Source: Fasciolopsis buskii (lineage: Eukaryota > Platyhelminthes > Trematoda > Plagiorchiida > Fasciolidae). Taken from it: a DNA stretch of 64,000 nt. This document shows positions 1 through 11,115 of this stretch, piece by piece. The notes under the pieces were generated by a model. It was not told the origin of the DNA, ran no database searches, and was given only the letters and a program-made list of their open reading frames with translations. The first letter of the stretch is position 1, and each line of letters begins with the position of its first letter. Position numbers and translations under genes: made by a program. The stretch covers positions 134,353 to 198,352 of the forward strand of contig LUCM01007678.1 of NCBI GenBank assembly GCA_008360955.1, read 5' to 3'.

Positions 1-2781
1 AGAGACACAATCGGGACAACTTAAATTCGGCACAAATGACCATTTTGCTGGAGAGAAAATATTGGAAGATTTTTAAGTTGATCAATACCGGCAATCAGAA
101 CAAGCGGATCGGATGCGAATTCATTCAGGACATAAAAAAACTAGACCGTAAAGAAAATTTAAATATTTGTTTCATTTTTAAAGATAAAAACTATATGATG
201 CATTCTTAGAATTTAATAAAAAGATTGGGAAACAACGAGAGATAGAGAAAACGTGTTCTTGGCAATTTTCAACGGTTGCTTCTACCACCAACAAGTTCGA
301 ATGCCCCTGGTTTCCCCGTCACTCTCGTCACTTACGGATATTAGTATGGAGTAAGTGGAGAAGGAAAAATGATGGAACCAACAGACCGTTCTGGTTAGCA
401 GTACGGACTATATTTTGCGTATAGTACAAATGTGCTCATAAATCATTGGATTTCTCGACGGAAATGGAACCGGCGAAGAAGCTTACGTTTCGCGTCGACT
501 TGATAAATGGACCAAGAGAATGAGTGCCGCGGAAACCCGGTGCACTGAAAAAAGAATTGGAATAGCCTCTACGCGAAGTGTCAAATATTTGTGCCAGATC
601 GTGATGAGCGAAATGTTGGCGTCTGCGTAGCTTTCACGTTCCGAAATGTATGCTTACCAGACCGTGTGGAGGATAAGCGGAAGGGCATATACAACAAGTA
701 TTTCGAGAGGATGAAGATTAGATACGTCTGATCTGAAATGCATGAAAACAAAAAAAGACGACCGTGAAGTAAAGATCGATAAGCTCATTTGTCCGGATCA
801 ACGCTTGCAAGAATGAACCAGTAGAGCAGATGGCAATATAGACGATGCACTTACGGTTATGAGTGTTATAGTCCTGCTTTCACGTACAAAGTCTTGCTAT
901 GGATGTCTTCCATTTTCTCGTCTTTATAATGCCTCGGGAATTTGGTAGCGAAAATTTGATACTGGTTCAATTTTTCACCCGTCTGCTCACTGAGCAACTT
1001 GGAGATACAATCTTATTTTTCTGGGACATTGATACTTTTCGCTGAATAGTAAGAATCTCAGTTTACTTTATTATATGCACTATAACGTTTGCAACTGACA
1101 GTTTTCTTGAATTGACTTTTACTCGCCTTTTCAACTACAATGTCGATTGGGTAAATTTTCTGTCTTGACTCGATTGAGAGGGTGCACGAAACCAAATTAC
1201 ACGTTTTATGATGGAGTGCAATGAGCGACTGCGGATACAATAGAAAGAGAGTATCTTCGCAGGCGAATAGAAAGCAGCATGTCTCATTGTTATCATTTTA
1301 ATCAATGTACCGTATAACAATATTATATCTAATAGTAGGATTTGATTTTGCTTGACAATATCCAGAAATTAGGTGAGTCCGTTTGGTCTCTCTAGAATCA
1401 AGTGAATGAGATCCGGGAAGGGTTTTTTTGAGCCTCTTGACTGACGCAAAGGCCATTCGGCTGATTTTGGTGAAAGAATGAAATTTGTTCGACTTTTATG
1501 ATACTTTGAACGATACTTTCGGGCTTTCTTTGGACTGCGGACCAAAGAATCAACAATGGTTCAAAAAGATGGGAAGCAATTGGGCGGTGATCGTTGTGCA
1601 GAACCAATCCGTACAAATAGCTTGATTGTGGCAAGTGGAATTGTTGTGTTGACTGGCCAGAGGCCACGTAATAAGTCTGCTTTGATCTACTGTCCAGAAG
1701 ACAGCAGAAGTGCCTGAGACTGTGGACAGATTTGTTGGGTTCGAATCATTTGGGTGATACATATTGTTACAGGAGCACGCGTTTGATCGTGATTTCCGTT
1801 ATCCTGGTCCACGGTCAACAAAACTGAGGCTATATCGTCCTGGCTACGTCGACTGATGCATAAGAAGGTCAGTTGATTGTGAAAGGCCGAATTAGTCGGC
1901 AGACTAGTCGGCCAGTGAGTGCTGACTATAGAAAAGCAATATGAACTATTGCAGTTGGTTGGGAAACACCATGTTACTGATCAGACATCTGCTCTCCAGT
2001 CAATTCACTGTGCCTGTAGACTGACATCGTCCGTCCGCAATAGTTCAAATGAGAATAAACAAATTCGATCGGTACAAGATCTTGTCTTATTAACAATAAC
2101 CGACCATCTATAAGCTATTTTCCCCGTACATTTTGGCTAGTAAGATTGCCATTTTTTGATCGGTTGTCCGAGTCATGCTCTAAATGGTCCATCTCGTTTG
2201 AAGCAGTTCACCTCGTTCAATGTTTGCTTTTAGGTTGTCGAGTCCGCTCCGCTCATCCTGATTGGTTAGCACTGTCTGCTGTCAAGAGGTAGCTAAAAGG
2301 TTGACGTGGTCTTGATCTGGTCCTGCCGTCTCTGCTCTCCCGCCGTCCGGCAAGATCGGATTGCATCCACGTCTATGTATTGATCAAAATCTGTCTTGCA
2401 CGGCACATCGTCATACAACCAGTTAGATAACTATGCCAGGCACAGATACGGCAGATTTTAACGAAAAAACAAACAAATTTGGTGTCTCCTCAACTTGGAT
2501 TTTCTCATTAGGGTTAGTCGGAGTTGATGATAGCTGATAGAGATAGAAACGACTGAAGATTTGCAATGGAATATTAGAGGAAACATCTTCTTTCTTTTGC
2601 CTTGTACAATATATATATATATATCAAAACATTTTGCTACCGGCTTAATTGAACACATTTTATTATCAAATGTTTACTATCAAATGTACAGTTCCATCAA
2701 GGGAGCCCAGATGAACAATCAATAAGGGAAAATTCCCATTGTGGACCCAGATTCTCGCCCAGTCAATGGTGGGCTGCGAAT
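1..2781. other. no supported gene
   Basis: No element homology, consistent splice structure or RNA gene was recognised on either strand. Open frames at 1398-1762 (-) and 1919-2113 (+) are of chance length and have no recognisable product. A short TA microsatellite lies near 2610-2624. Confidence 0.5.
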
Positions 2782-3282
2782 CTAAAAGCAATTTAACCAG
2801 CTTTCGTCTACATCACGTGAAATACTCCATTTCTTTTTCCCTGTAGCATGCAAATAAAGCCAGACCGTTAGACTCGCGGTGAAACATGAACGGCAGGTAA
2901 AACCGAGAGCCTTAAGTACCAGTAGCGCAAAGATATTCTCCAAATCAGCATTCCACCTGTTGCATGGTGTAGGTAGGAACCATTCCAGTGAGTATAGCCG
3001 GTCCTCAGTTTTCTGTCTGTTCTTATTAGTCGTATTCATAATCACTACTTCGAATACCACTGCTAAAGCCGGCATCTGGTAACCAAGCCGCCAGGCACCG
3101 TACAGTCCAATCTTCAGGTTGATGCACCGGAGGTCGAAGATTTGATTGAACTTTTCAAAAGGTGTTGCACTATCAGACTGTTTGTGATCTTTCAGTGTAT
3201 TCATTTGTGAATAATTCAGCATTTCGAAGAACTCCAGCATCGTTCCCGTCCAAAGAACTGAGCACTTGTTACTCATTTGCAT
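2782..3282 (-). CDS. unrecognised 166-codon open frame
   Basis: This is one of the two longest open frames in the window. It opens with ATG and ends in a stop just before the unannotated 2.7-kb region. The product would carry a hydrophobic stretch near residues 82-90 and a Cys-containing hydrophobic stretch near residues 128-150. No family was recognised. The complementary strand is also open for about 67 codons, so the frame may be fortuitous or belong to an undescribed repeat. No splice sites or promoter were found to support a host gene. Confidence 0.2.
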   Translation of the reverse strand: MQMSNKCSVLWTGTMLEFFEMLNYSQMNTLKDHKQSDSATPFEKFNQIFDLRCINLKIGLYGAWRLGYQMPALAVVFEVVIMNTTNKNRQKTEDRLYSLEWFLPTPCNRWNADLENIFALLVLKALGFTCRSCFTASLTVWLYLHATGKKKWSISRDVDESWLNCF

Positions 3283-3299
3283 TGTTCCAATGAACCGCT

Positions 3300-4049
3300 G
3301 AGCAAGTCCTAGATATGCGGTTTCACCAGCAGATTCCGTGAACTCATTCTAACGTTCCAAGCGCAAGGGTCCAAGTGCAATTTCATAAATTAACTGAAGA
3401 TCCAATTAGGTGACTGATTGAATGCTGGTTTGAACTATTCTGAGATTCCGAAGAAACTATTGCTCAAGCAGTATCGTACTTTTGCTGATTAATATGCAAT
3501 TCGTGAGCATTCGTGTGACGCTCCTAAAGCCATAGTCAAATATTCCGCTGTTCATACCCAAAGGATTCAACTCCGTCCATCCAGACAGGTGGAGTCCGAA
3601 GACAGATGCCAATGAAACATCAGAATGCGAGACCGAGCGGCAGAATCGTTGACTTTCCTGCATCGAGTTTTATCTTCGACCCACATGCGGATTTCTTACT
3701 GCCCTACTCCATTTATACGGAAAGACTGGTGGCATTTGAAAGGTCTCCCCTCAATGCAAGTGCAACCTAACAAATGCGAATAACCAGGTTTCGAAACAGG
3801 ATGTCGTTCACATGTTAACAATAAATTTATCGATCGACTCTAATCAGTTTCTATACCGAACTGTCGAACTCCAGGCCACACTGAGACATCTGCCCATTGT
3901 TAATACTGGAAGCTGCAGACTCATCATTTCTAGGGATATTTTGGACGTGATTTGGCTGTTTGTTCTCTGACGAAAGTCTCATTATTCTAAGATCGAACTC
4001 CCGATATACTTTGGATGGTTCTGTTTAACTTCAGGCTACATCAAGTGCT
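3300..4049. other. intergenic, possible Gypsy 5' remains
   Basis: Nothing in this stretch could be tied to a gene. Its position immediately upstream of the Ty3/Gypsy reverse-transcriptase remains suggests it could hold degraded protease or gag sequence, but no DT/SG protease motif was readable. Confidence 0.3.
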
Positions 4050-4455
4050 ATCTTGGACTACTTAATGCTCCAACGGTTGATCGCGCAATTTTGCAAAAAC
4101 AAAGACTGCATGGCAGTAGACTCCTCAGCACTGGAATACGATGGTGACGCAGTGTATCTAAGACGACATGTGTTCCCCCATGGGTAGTGTGCGCTGAAGA
4201 CAGTAAGTAAAGAGGAATAACAAGGTGTTATTCCCCGCATCAGTTCATTAGTATTGGCTACCCCGATTATGTTAGCAGTGAATAGAGACTATCAGACATA
4301 CCGATTGACCCACAATCTACGACTGCAAAGATGTACATCCAATAACAGGGAGCCCGAGGATTTCATGAAATGTGTATAGTCGACCTCTGATATTTCACAA
4401 AAGTCGACCTGAAAATGAATGTTTGCATTTCCCCCTGTCTATGGAATCTTAGGGA

Positions 4456-4758
4456 TTGGTTGACACAACCACTCCTTGGAGTCCATTGCAGCTTGACTCT
4501 GAGCTTCTTGGTCTCGAAGCATCATCTGGCCTTTTCCAAGCTGTCATATATGAAGTGATTCAAGGCTTGATTGAAGCACTGGCCTATCAAAATGATGTCA
4601 TTATCATTGATGTTACTAGGGAAAGGTGTAATTTTGGGTTGAAATCCTTACTGCACCGCCTGATCCAGCTGAACTCCTCCATCAAAACCACTGAGTATCA
4701 ATTCTATATGACAGAGCCGGAATTCTATGGCTTCATAATCAACACAACCGGTCACTGA
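4456..4758 (+). pseudogene. Ty3/Gypsy reverse transcriptase fragment
   Basis: About 100 codons cover the RT palm. A segment equivalent to LPFGLxxAPxxFQ is followed by the catalytic hairpin, a helix like that preceding KCxF, and a segment equivalent to YLGHxIS. The catalytic YLDD box reads Tyr-Gln-Asn-Asp, so the first aspartate of the pair has become Asn, which should abolish polymerase activity. The frame closes with a stop at 4756-4758 before RNase H, which continues in another frame. Confidence 0.7.
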
Positions 4759-4947
4759 ACAGAAGCCCAGCACTGAAAACCACTATCATGAAACGAATCG
4801 CCGAGGAATCCGACGTATCTACTTTCCTTTATGGGAAGCCTGCGGTAGTACCACCGATTAATCTTTAATTTTCCAACAAGAGAACAAACACTGTTCTCAG
4901 CGCAGTCATCAGATGAGTGGCGATGGGCTAACGAGTTAGAAAGAACC

Positions 4948-5390
4948 TTGTACAGATTAATCAAAGACATTTCCGATAGACCGACACTGGTCCAGTTTGT
5001 ATCAAACAAGTCTACTGTGCTGGTCACAAACGCATCCGTGGTGGGAATTGGAGCAGTGTTGGAACAGCAAGGATGCCTATTTGTTTGCATATCCAGTTTA
5101 CTCGATGCAGCAGACAGAAGGTATTCCCAGACACAAAAAGAAGTTCTGACCTTATTCTAAGCGTTGTGCCGTTTTCATAAACACTTATTCGGCTTAAAGT
5201 TCAGGATTACCACTGACCACTTGGCCCTTCATTTCCTGTTTCCCCAAACATATATGTGGCCAAGTCTGCCGCTGCAGTGCTTCAAGGATGGAGTATTCCT
5301 TTGATGGTACACACCTTCGACATTGCGCATTGACGCGGCAGGGTGATTCTATAAGCCGATTTCCTGTCACAGTACTCTTGATTTGTTCCC
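4948..5390 (+). pseudogene. Ty3/Gypsy RNase H fragment
   Basis: The translation shows the retroelement RNase H pattern. Near 5020-5060 there is a T-N-A-S-V-V-G-I-G-A-V-L segment, in which the catalytic Asp of the DAS motif is replaced by Asn. A RRYSQTQKE segment equals the conserved YSQxEKE. At about 5160-5230 comes a HLFGLKF-TDH segment equal to YLYGxxFxxxTDHxxL, and near 5268-5285 an AAAVLQGWS segment equal to AAxxQRW. At least two frameshifts break it. Confidence 0.7.
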
Positions 5391-5420
5391 GTGGAACAAT
5401 GTAACATCATTGTGCCAACT

Positions 5421-8118
5421 GCTTCCTTTCCCAGGGACTGCTCACGGGAATTAAAGAGACGGTGATGTTTTACGCTTATGTCGACCGTGTTCTCTCTAAA
5501 AACAGAGAGATCACTTCACGCATTCGCAAGTCACGGAAACTGCAGCATAGCCATTGGATAACATTCATGAATTAGATTACGGGACTTTTCCTTTTCTGGC
5601 GATAAGCTGAATAAATTCGTTACTTTCCAGTTAGTTTCTGCCAAATACAAGCGATAAATGTCTCTGGCACATAATGAGACATTTCTGAGGACAAAGCCTG
5701 CATTGGTAAACTCGCACCGTGGACTCCAACCGTCCCGGTTACGGGTACTTCAGTACCCTTGATTTTGCTCTTTTGCTGCCGATTTGAACTTGCTTCGTTG
5801 CTGAATCGTCTAAGATTTTGAAAATATATCTCTGCCCCCAGTTCTGATGGCTTTCACACCCCAACTCTCAACTTACAGGAAGCTCGTTTATGGGTATGAC
5901 AAATTCAGCCACCAACAACAAGACTGCTGGTTCTGTTATTATTCCATCGTCCTGGTGATCTGCAAACTTCGCACTCATCTTTGAATACTTAACCATCGGT
6001 ATTTGGTTAAAACACATTCAGATCGACACGGGAGGAGGTTATCAGAGATATTCATATCTTCCTGCTCGTTTCTGATGATCTCTTTCAGTTCACATGCAAA
6101 CCCGAAGTTAGCGTCACTCAGTTGTCTGGTTTAAAAAGACCAGAGTGGCTATGCATAATCGATTGGTCTTCTTTCCTCATCTATCAAGATTCTGAGCCCT
6201 TGGGATGTTCTGTTTCTTCACTGACATGGTCGGATTGGTACATCTCCGGCAGATTTCGACAAACAAGATTTTCTGTCACTAGTAAAATCTCCCAATGGTC
6301 TACCTCAACGCATTTGAAGACGCTATCTTTTTTGTACTACTTCTGCTACATCAGTTCTCGACTGTGTCGCTTACATAAATTGCTAGGTACTTAAACGACG
6401 TTATATGCACATTCATCCCGCCTTGTTCCACTCTCGGTAGTGCCCAGTCCATCATGGTTGTTCTCTTTATTCTCGGAACCGAGTCTGGCAAGTTCGGATG
6501 GGTAACAGTAGGTACCCATTTTGCTAGACGGCAACACTGCTCTTCCTTTATAGTTCGCAGCTCATGGCAGTTTGGGCTCAGGAAAACTATGGTTGCTTCT
6601 TCCTTTTATTCATACATGTAATCTGTCTTACGATGTTGCTCGCCAACAATCTTTCCGGATTTGTTTGGGATGTATTTTCTCAAAATTTCAAATGAGCTAT
6701 ACGGTTGTCGGACACGTGCCTCCTGTCTCACGGATCAATAAAGTTTGCGAAATGAAAGCGAAGACCTGTTGATTACACTGGCCTTTAGCTGAGCAATTTA
6801 CTTCCGTTGTTGATAGCATTCATCCAGTTGTTTAATGATTAGATCGATTTCATCTCGTATTGTTGCATTGTATTCTGTTGTACTGTATTCGGAGTTATGC
6901 TTACACATGTGTCCACGTTTCAGTAAAAAAAGAGTTCGCAAGTCCCCGCAGAAAAAAATAAAGAGCAAAAACGCGGAATGAGAACAAAAGGCAGAAGTTT
7001 ATGATAGATTGTCTTGAAAGTCAGCCACGATCCGTTCCCGATATGTGAGAATCCGGTCTAAGTAGAAGACAACCGAGTTCTTGTCAGACTTGTATGCGCG
7101 AGCATACGGATCGGAAGTCAGTGAGTGTCCTTGCTCGCGAACGGCGTTTAGAAAGATCTTTCTGCCAACAGACGGGACCGATTCGAAAGAAGTTTCTGTG
7201 CAAATGTTTTGCACTAGTGATCATTGACCGGTCCATACGAAAGGTTCCGGAATGTTTGGTTAGGAAAGGCGAAAATCATGACCGATCTCGGTTCATATTC
7301 CTAAGAATTATCAAGTTTCTTTGATTTTTGGTCTTCCATGTTCTGGTCCCAAGTGATCAGTCGTTTGTTTCTTTCAATACATATTTTCAAACTGTAACTT
7401 GTCATTGGATGCTAGTCTCACTATGACAACACGCTTGGCAAACTTTACTCATTACCCTTTTGTAGTACAGTCGATTCATAACAAGCTTTAACTTTACGTC
7501 TAGTGAATTCATTGCCCACATCTCTCGCAACCGGTAGTGTGAAAGATATCAACAGAGGAGATTATTTTCGTTTGTGAACATTAATTATCCCTTCCAGTTT
7601 AATCCTTTTGGAAAGTTTACTGGAGCCAAATCCCATCGCTTTCGCGACCGAAAGTGGAACAGCTGATCCGAATGTGGACTGATTTGGCCGCGAAAAACGG
7701 GAGCATTTCAGCAATTATAAAAAAAATCCTTTTTGCATTTTTGCCTTCCAACCAATCCCCTACAGAATACAAATAGGGAGAGGGAGGGAACAGACACGGT
7801 GGGGTTTGGAGAAGAGCGATGAGATATCCGGCCTCCACGGACGGATCAACCGCGGAAAAACGACTCACATCCGAGTGCATGTCCGCTCTCGTCAACTGCG
7901 GCAAATCGGTCGGGTCGTGCAGCAATCACGGCGATTCGGAACGCGGTAGAATGTCATGCGCAACTTTTTCTCAAGGGGTCACGTAATCCGTATCGGGTTG
8001 TTGGTTTTGGATTAGAAATTTTTCGGTATTTGTGCCCGGTGAACAGTATGCAGCCAAAACTCGGTCGGGCTAGAGATTGGTTCTAGTGAGGTGAATCGTG
8101 CGCATTTTTTCCCAACAG
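5421..8118. other. no supported gene
   Basis: Some Gypsy integrase remains may survive near 6000-6400, but no zinc-binding or DDE motif could be read. A good acceptor (pyrimidine tract ending ccttccag, 7596) precedes a short open stretch at 7599-7690 that could be an upstream exon of the 8.1-kb gene, but no fitting donor was found. Confidence 0.35.
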
Positions 8119-9189
8119 AATCCGATGTTTCAGCGGGAAAACATTGGTTTCGATTTAGACGATGCCAACCAAGTGGTAACTGAAACCGATGTGCATCGGT
8201 AAAATTTGTCAAGGTCAAATTTCTTCGATCTCAATGTGAATTTGTTGACCAATAAGAAATTTGGTAATCGACAGACAAATGGACCTGGTACTTTATATTT
8301 ACCGACTATGCGGTGCAGCTATTGATTTTTAGCCGTTTACAGTTGGTTAGAAATGATGTGAAACCTAGTCTTCCGGTATGAGTTGGGAATTTTTTAATAA
8401 GAAACAGTTCCATAAATAATATTAGCCACTTTGGTTTTGTTTTTGGCTTTCAGATGTAGTCAAGAAAATGATTTGACGGTCGCAATTCACTGCGCTTTTG
8501 CTCTCCTACAGTCGGGTAAGTTTTCAGCATCGATTTTGTTCAATGGATTTGTGCATCGTATTTAAGTTTTATTTTTAGTTTATATCTTCTAGGGATTGGT
8601 GTGACTGGTCTGATTCCGTCCGAATTTTTTGATTTGAGTTTTTTTCTATGGAAACCATGGGACACGCGTTTTGAATTCGTACAGGCATACGTCACTCTCG
8701 CGGTCAGATAGCGCACCCTCATTCCTGTCGCTAAGAGCCACATCAACACGATGAACACCAGAACGCCCGAAGATCGCAGGTGAAACTTCGCGAAAGAACT
8801 GAATGGCGATTTCAGTCTGATGAGTCGACTGTAGTCTTCAACGCGAGTGTCCTTGGCTAGGGTCCCAGTGCATCAGTTAACCGCATCTGCTGCCCTACCC
8901 ATATAAGTGTTGGTCCAATGAATGTGGCCATTTTGAAATAGAGTCGAAGGAAGCAGATCCAGTCAGAGTTAGACATTCGCCTAGGGCGGACGTGACAGAA
9001 CAAACACAAAACTTCTTTCAGGAACATTATCAATAGTGCGGACGACTTGATCACCGTGGAATACGAAAATAGAGTGAGAAAATGGAACTTGTTATTCTTT
9101 CGAGTAATAACCAGTTACAAACGGGGGAAGATCCTCTCGCCACGTGAGCAGGAATTGCGAAAACGTTTACTGCATGATCACACTTGTCC
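8119..9189 (+). CDS. candidate multi-exon host gene, exons a-d
   Basis: Four putative exons join on the + strand: 8119-8198, 8454-8515, 8593-8779 and 9022-9189. Each is preceded by a pyrimidine tract and AG (ccaacag, ggctttcag, cttctag, cttctttcag). The donors are gtaaaa, gtaagt, gtgaaa and gtaagt. The phases agree at every junction (2, 1, 2), which is unlikely by chance. Exons a-b read FQRENI-x-x-x-L-x-x-A followed by TETDV...ENDL-x-V-x-x-x-CAFAL. This resembles the C-terminal half of a type-3 calponin-homology domain, but the match is by eye and weak. Exon d encodes a basic, Arg/Lys/Glu-rich helix-like segment of 55 residues that was not recognised. One in-frame TAG (8709-8711) lies in exon c, so the gene may be a pseudogene, contain a short intron there, or carry a sequence error. 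The 5' exons were not found. Confidence 0.42.
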
Positions 9190-9286
9190 GTAAGTATTTA
9201 CTTTTGTGGGTCATTACACTGCTGAGCAGCTTGGTCAGGAAAATTTGCGAGCAATCTGCAAGGTAGCAGACTTATTCCAAACCAGT

Positions 9287-9340
9287 CGATGGCCAGCCGA
9301 GCAACTGTCACGCCCCTTCTTAAAAACCTTATCGATGTGG
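9287..9340 (+). CDS. possible further exon of the 8.1-kb gene
   Basis: A short open stretch follows an acceptor (ttattccaaaccag) and ends at gtgaag. Its first base completes the proline codon left by the phase-2 donor at 9190, after an intron of 97 bases. The donor is weak and no continuation was traced with confidence. A motif related to part of exon d recurs at 9733-9770, so more exons may lie between here and 10.9 kb. Confidence 0.2.
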
Positions 9341-10886
9341 TGAAGAATGGCATGAGGCTACGACCTTGGTTAATTGGTGAGAATTCGCAATTCTGTCCAA
9401 GTTGACAGCCAGTTTGTCATTTGCGAAATTCGAAATTTAATAACGGTCAGTGGCTAAACATCAGTGTCTTCGTGGAGTTCGTAGAACAGGGTGAGAAAAT
9501 GCACTTACCAGTTCAGTGGTTAGGTGCAAGATTGTGGATCTTGTGAATCAATCTTTGGAACAGGAACTGACGACAAGTAGGCCAAGGTGAATCTGACGTG
9601 TGTTGTGCATGCCCATAGAACGCTTGTTTTGACCTTGTAAGCTGTTCTCCGGGGCAGGTACTAGTTGAATGATAGATCGAGATAGCCAGTCAATGAGACT
9701 GGAAAACGTACTGACCGTCTCGTACGGGCAAAGTTAGAATACCGGGTCCAGAAGTGGGAGTTGGAGACAATAGGTGATATGGATGAATGGGATTCTTGCA
9801 CTCGAACACTTTCATTTTCCATATATCTGTTCAACATTTTGTTTGTCAGTCAATCTTTCGGTGTTCACCGTCCTTTTTTCTTTCTAAGTGGATGGTGCTA
9901 TGAAGCAGCCAGAGTACACCGGTTCAAGTGTAATGGTTTTACAATTTGAATCTCTAAAGCTAGTGCAAAGTTACCATAGCAATGGTAACCATTCCTTATG
10001 TATCATTTTACATGCATTTGGAGTGCTCTGTACGTCAGGGTCATGACGTGGTTTCTATCACAACAAAATCTAGTTTAAGTTTACATAAGCACGCTATGAA
10101 ACATTTTCCGCTATTCTACATCCCAGGATAAATTCATCGAACCGTCAACTACGGAACCTTTCCTAGGATGGTATCTAAAATGCCGATAAACTAACCCGGG
10201 GTCAAGCATGAGTAACTTGGCGCTGCCTCGAGTGGCCTTGTGATACAAACCACTAAGCCCAAGTGTTTGAACAGCGAAAGTCAGTTAAAATGGAAAAAAA
10301 ATCTAGTGTTAAATTTCCTCTGCACAATTCCATCCATATTTTTATTTTCTTTGCTTGTTCCAATTAGTTGCTGCTCATTATTTACAAGGCCATTGTCAAG
10401 TTGGTATCTAGGTTGAAAAAGTTCAAAGTCAGACGCAATGGCAACCCTATGAACGAAGAAGAATCCCAACAATTGTACGCTTACACTGACCATGTCAACT
10501 CGACTGGTGATAATACGTATGCGATCTAAAAGTCAAAGTCAACGATCAGAAACCCCATGAAATCCAACAAAATGAGCTACGACCAACACAAATCTTCAAA
10601 TCCATTGAGATCATTGTCAAGTTGACAAATATGGCGCATAGACTTTGTACATAAATTGACGACAGTTTTGCAACAATGCATTTCTGTTCCCGTTCTTCAT
10701 ATTGGTAGCTAATTATTTTAAGATCGTAGGCTGTCGACGAGCAACCTGCTTCGCTGATTTTCGCAGGTGTTCTGTGGAATCCTAGACGAAATTTTGCCGG
10801 TTTTAAGGCTACTTAACGGTTTTTGCTACAGGCGGCGAAGGGCTTTGGATTGACATCCACGCAGTCTAGAACAGAAGAAAATCTAG

Positions 10887-11115
10887 CGCACAAAAACGTC
10901 GGATTGTGTCGGGTTTGAAAGGTCAGTCTATTATATTTTGATGTTTTCTCCTTGGCTTCCCTTTTATCAGTGTACTAACAGTGTACACCAAGAAGCAGCC
11001 TGTGGCCAACAAACGTCCGCTGCGTAGGGAGGATTCAAATCAGAAGAAGTTCACATTCAAACATCACCAAATCGTCAGCTTGATCACTGCCAATTTCGTT
11101 CCGTTGAATGTATAA
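10887..11115 (+). CDS. candidate terminal exons, unknown protein
   Basis: The second and stronger exon is 10971-11115. It follows an excellent acceptor (pyrimidine-rich tract ending ttttatcag), stays open for 47 codons and closes with TAA at 11113-11115. The peptide is strongly basic, with KKQP, KRPLRRE and QKKF segments, then hydrophobic towards the end. A 50-base intron (gtcagt...ttatcag) separates it from a possible 35-base exon at 10887-10921 ending in the required phase 2. Position and strand fit a 3' end for the gene starting near 8.1 kb, but continuity was not proven. No AATAAA was seen just downstream. Confidence 0.38.

Larger units (their letters stand above)
4050..5420 (+). mobile_element. 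Ty3/Gypsy LTR retrotransposon relic (pol)
   Basis: Translated in shifting + frames, the stretch follows the order of Ty3/Gypsy pol. Near 4205-4265 an EQGVI...ATPI-like segment matches the reverse-transcriptase N-terminus. The palm and thumb are at 4456-4758, and RNase H at 4948-5390 ends in an ADFLSQ segment equivalent to ADALSR. Several frameshifts and stops separate the parts. The integrase, gag and both LTRs were not identified, so this is a truncated dead copy. Family-level assignment is fairly secure; the exact clade is not. Confidence 0.75.

Noticed and set aside
5950..6400. Gypsy integrase core
   Set aside because: No HHCC or DDE residues readable. A vague TTSAT segment is not sufficient.
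8817..8835. CTGATGAG resembling a hammerhead ribozyme core
   Set aside because: No stem II followed by GAAA and no cleavage-site helix could be folded. Other CTGATGA occurrences (43.4, 44.87, 60.7 kb) also lack the second core box.
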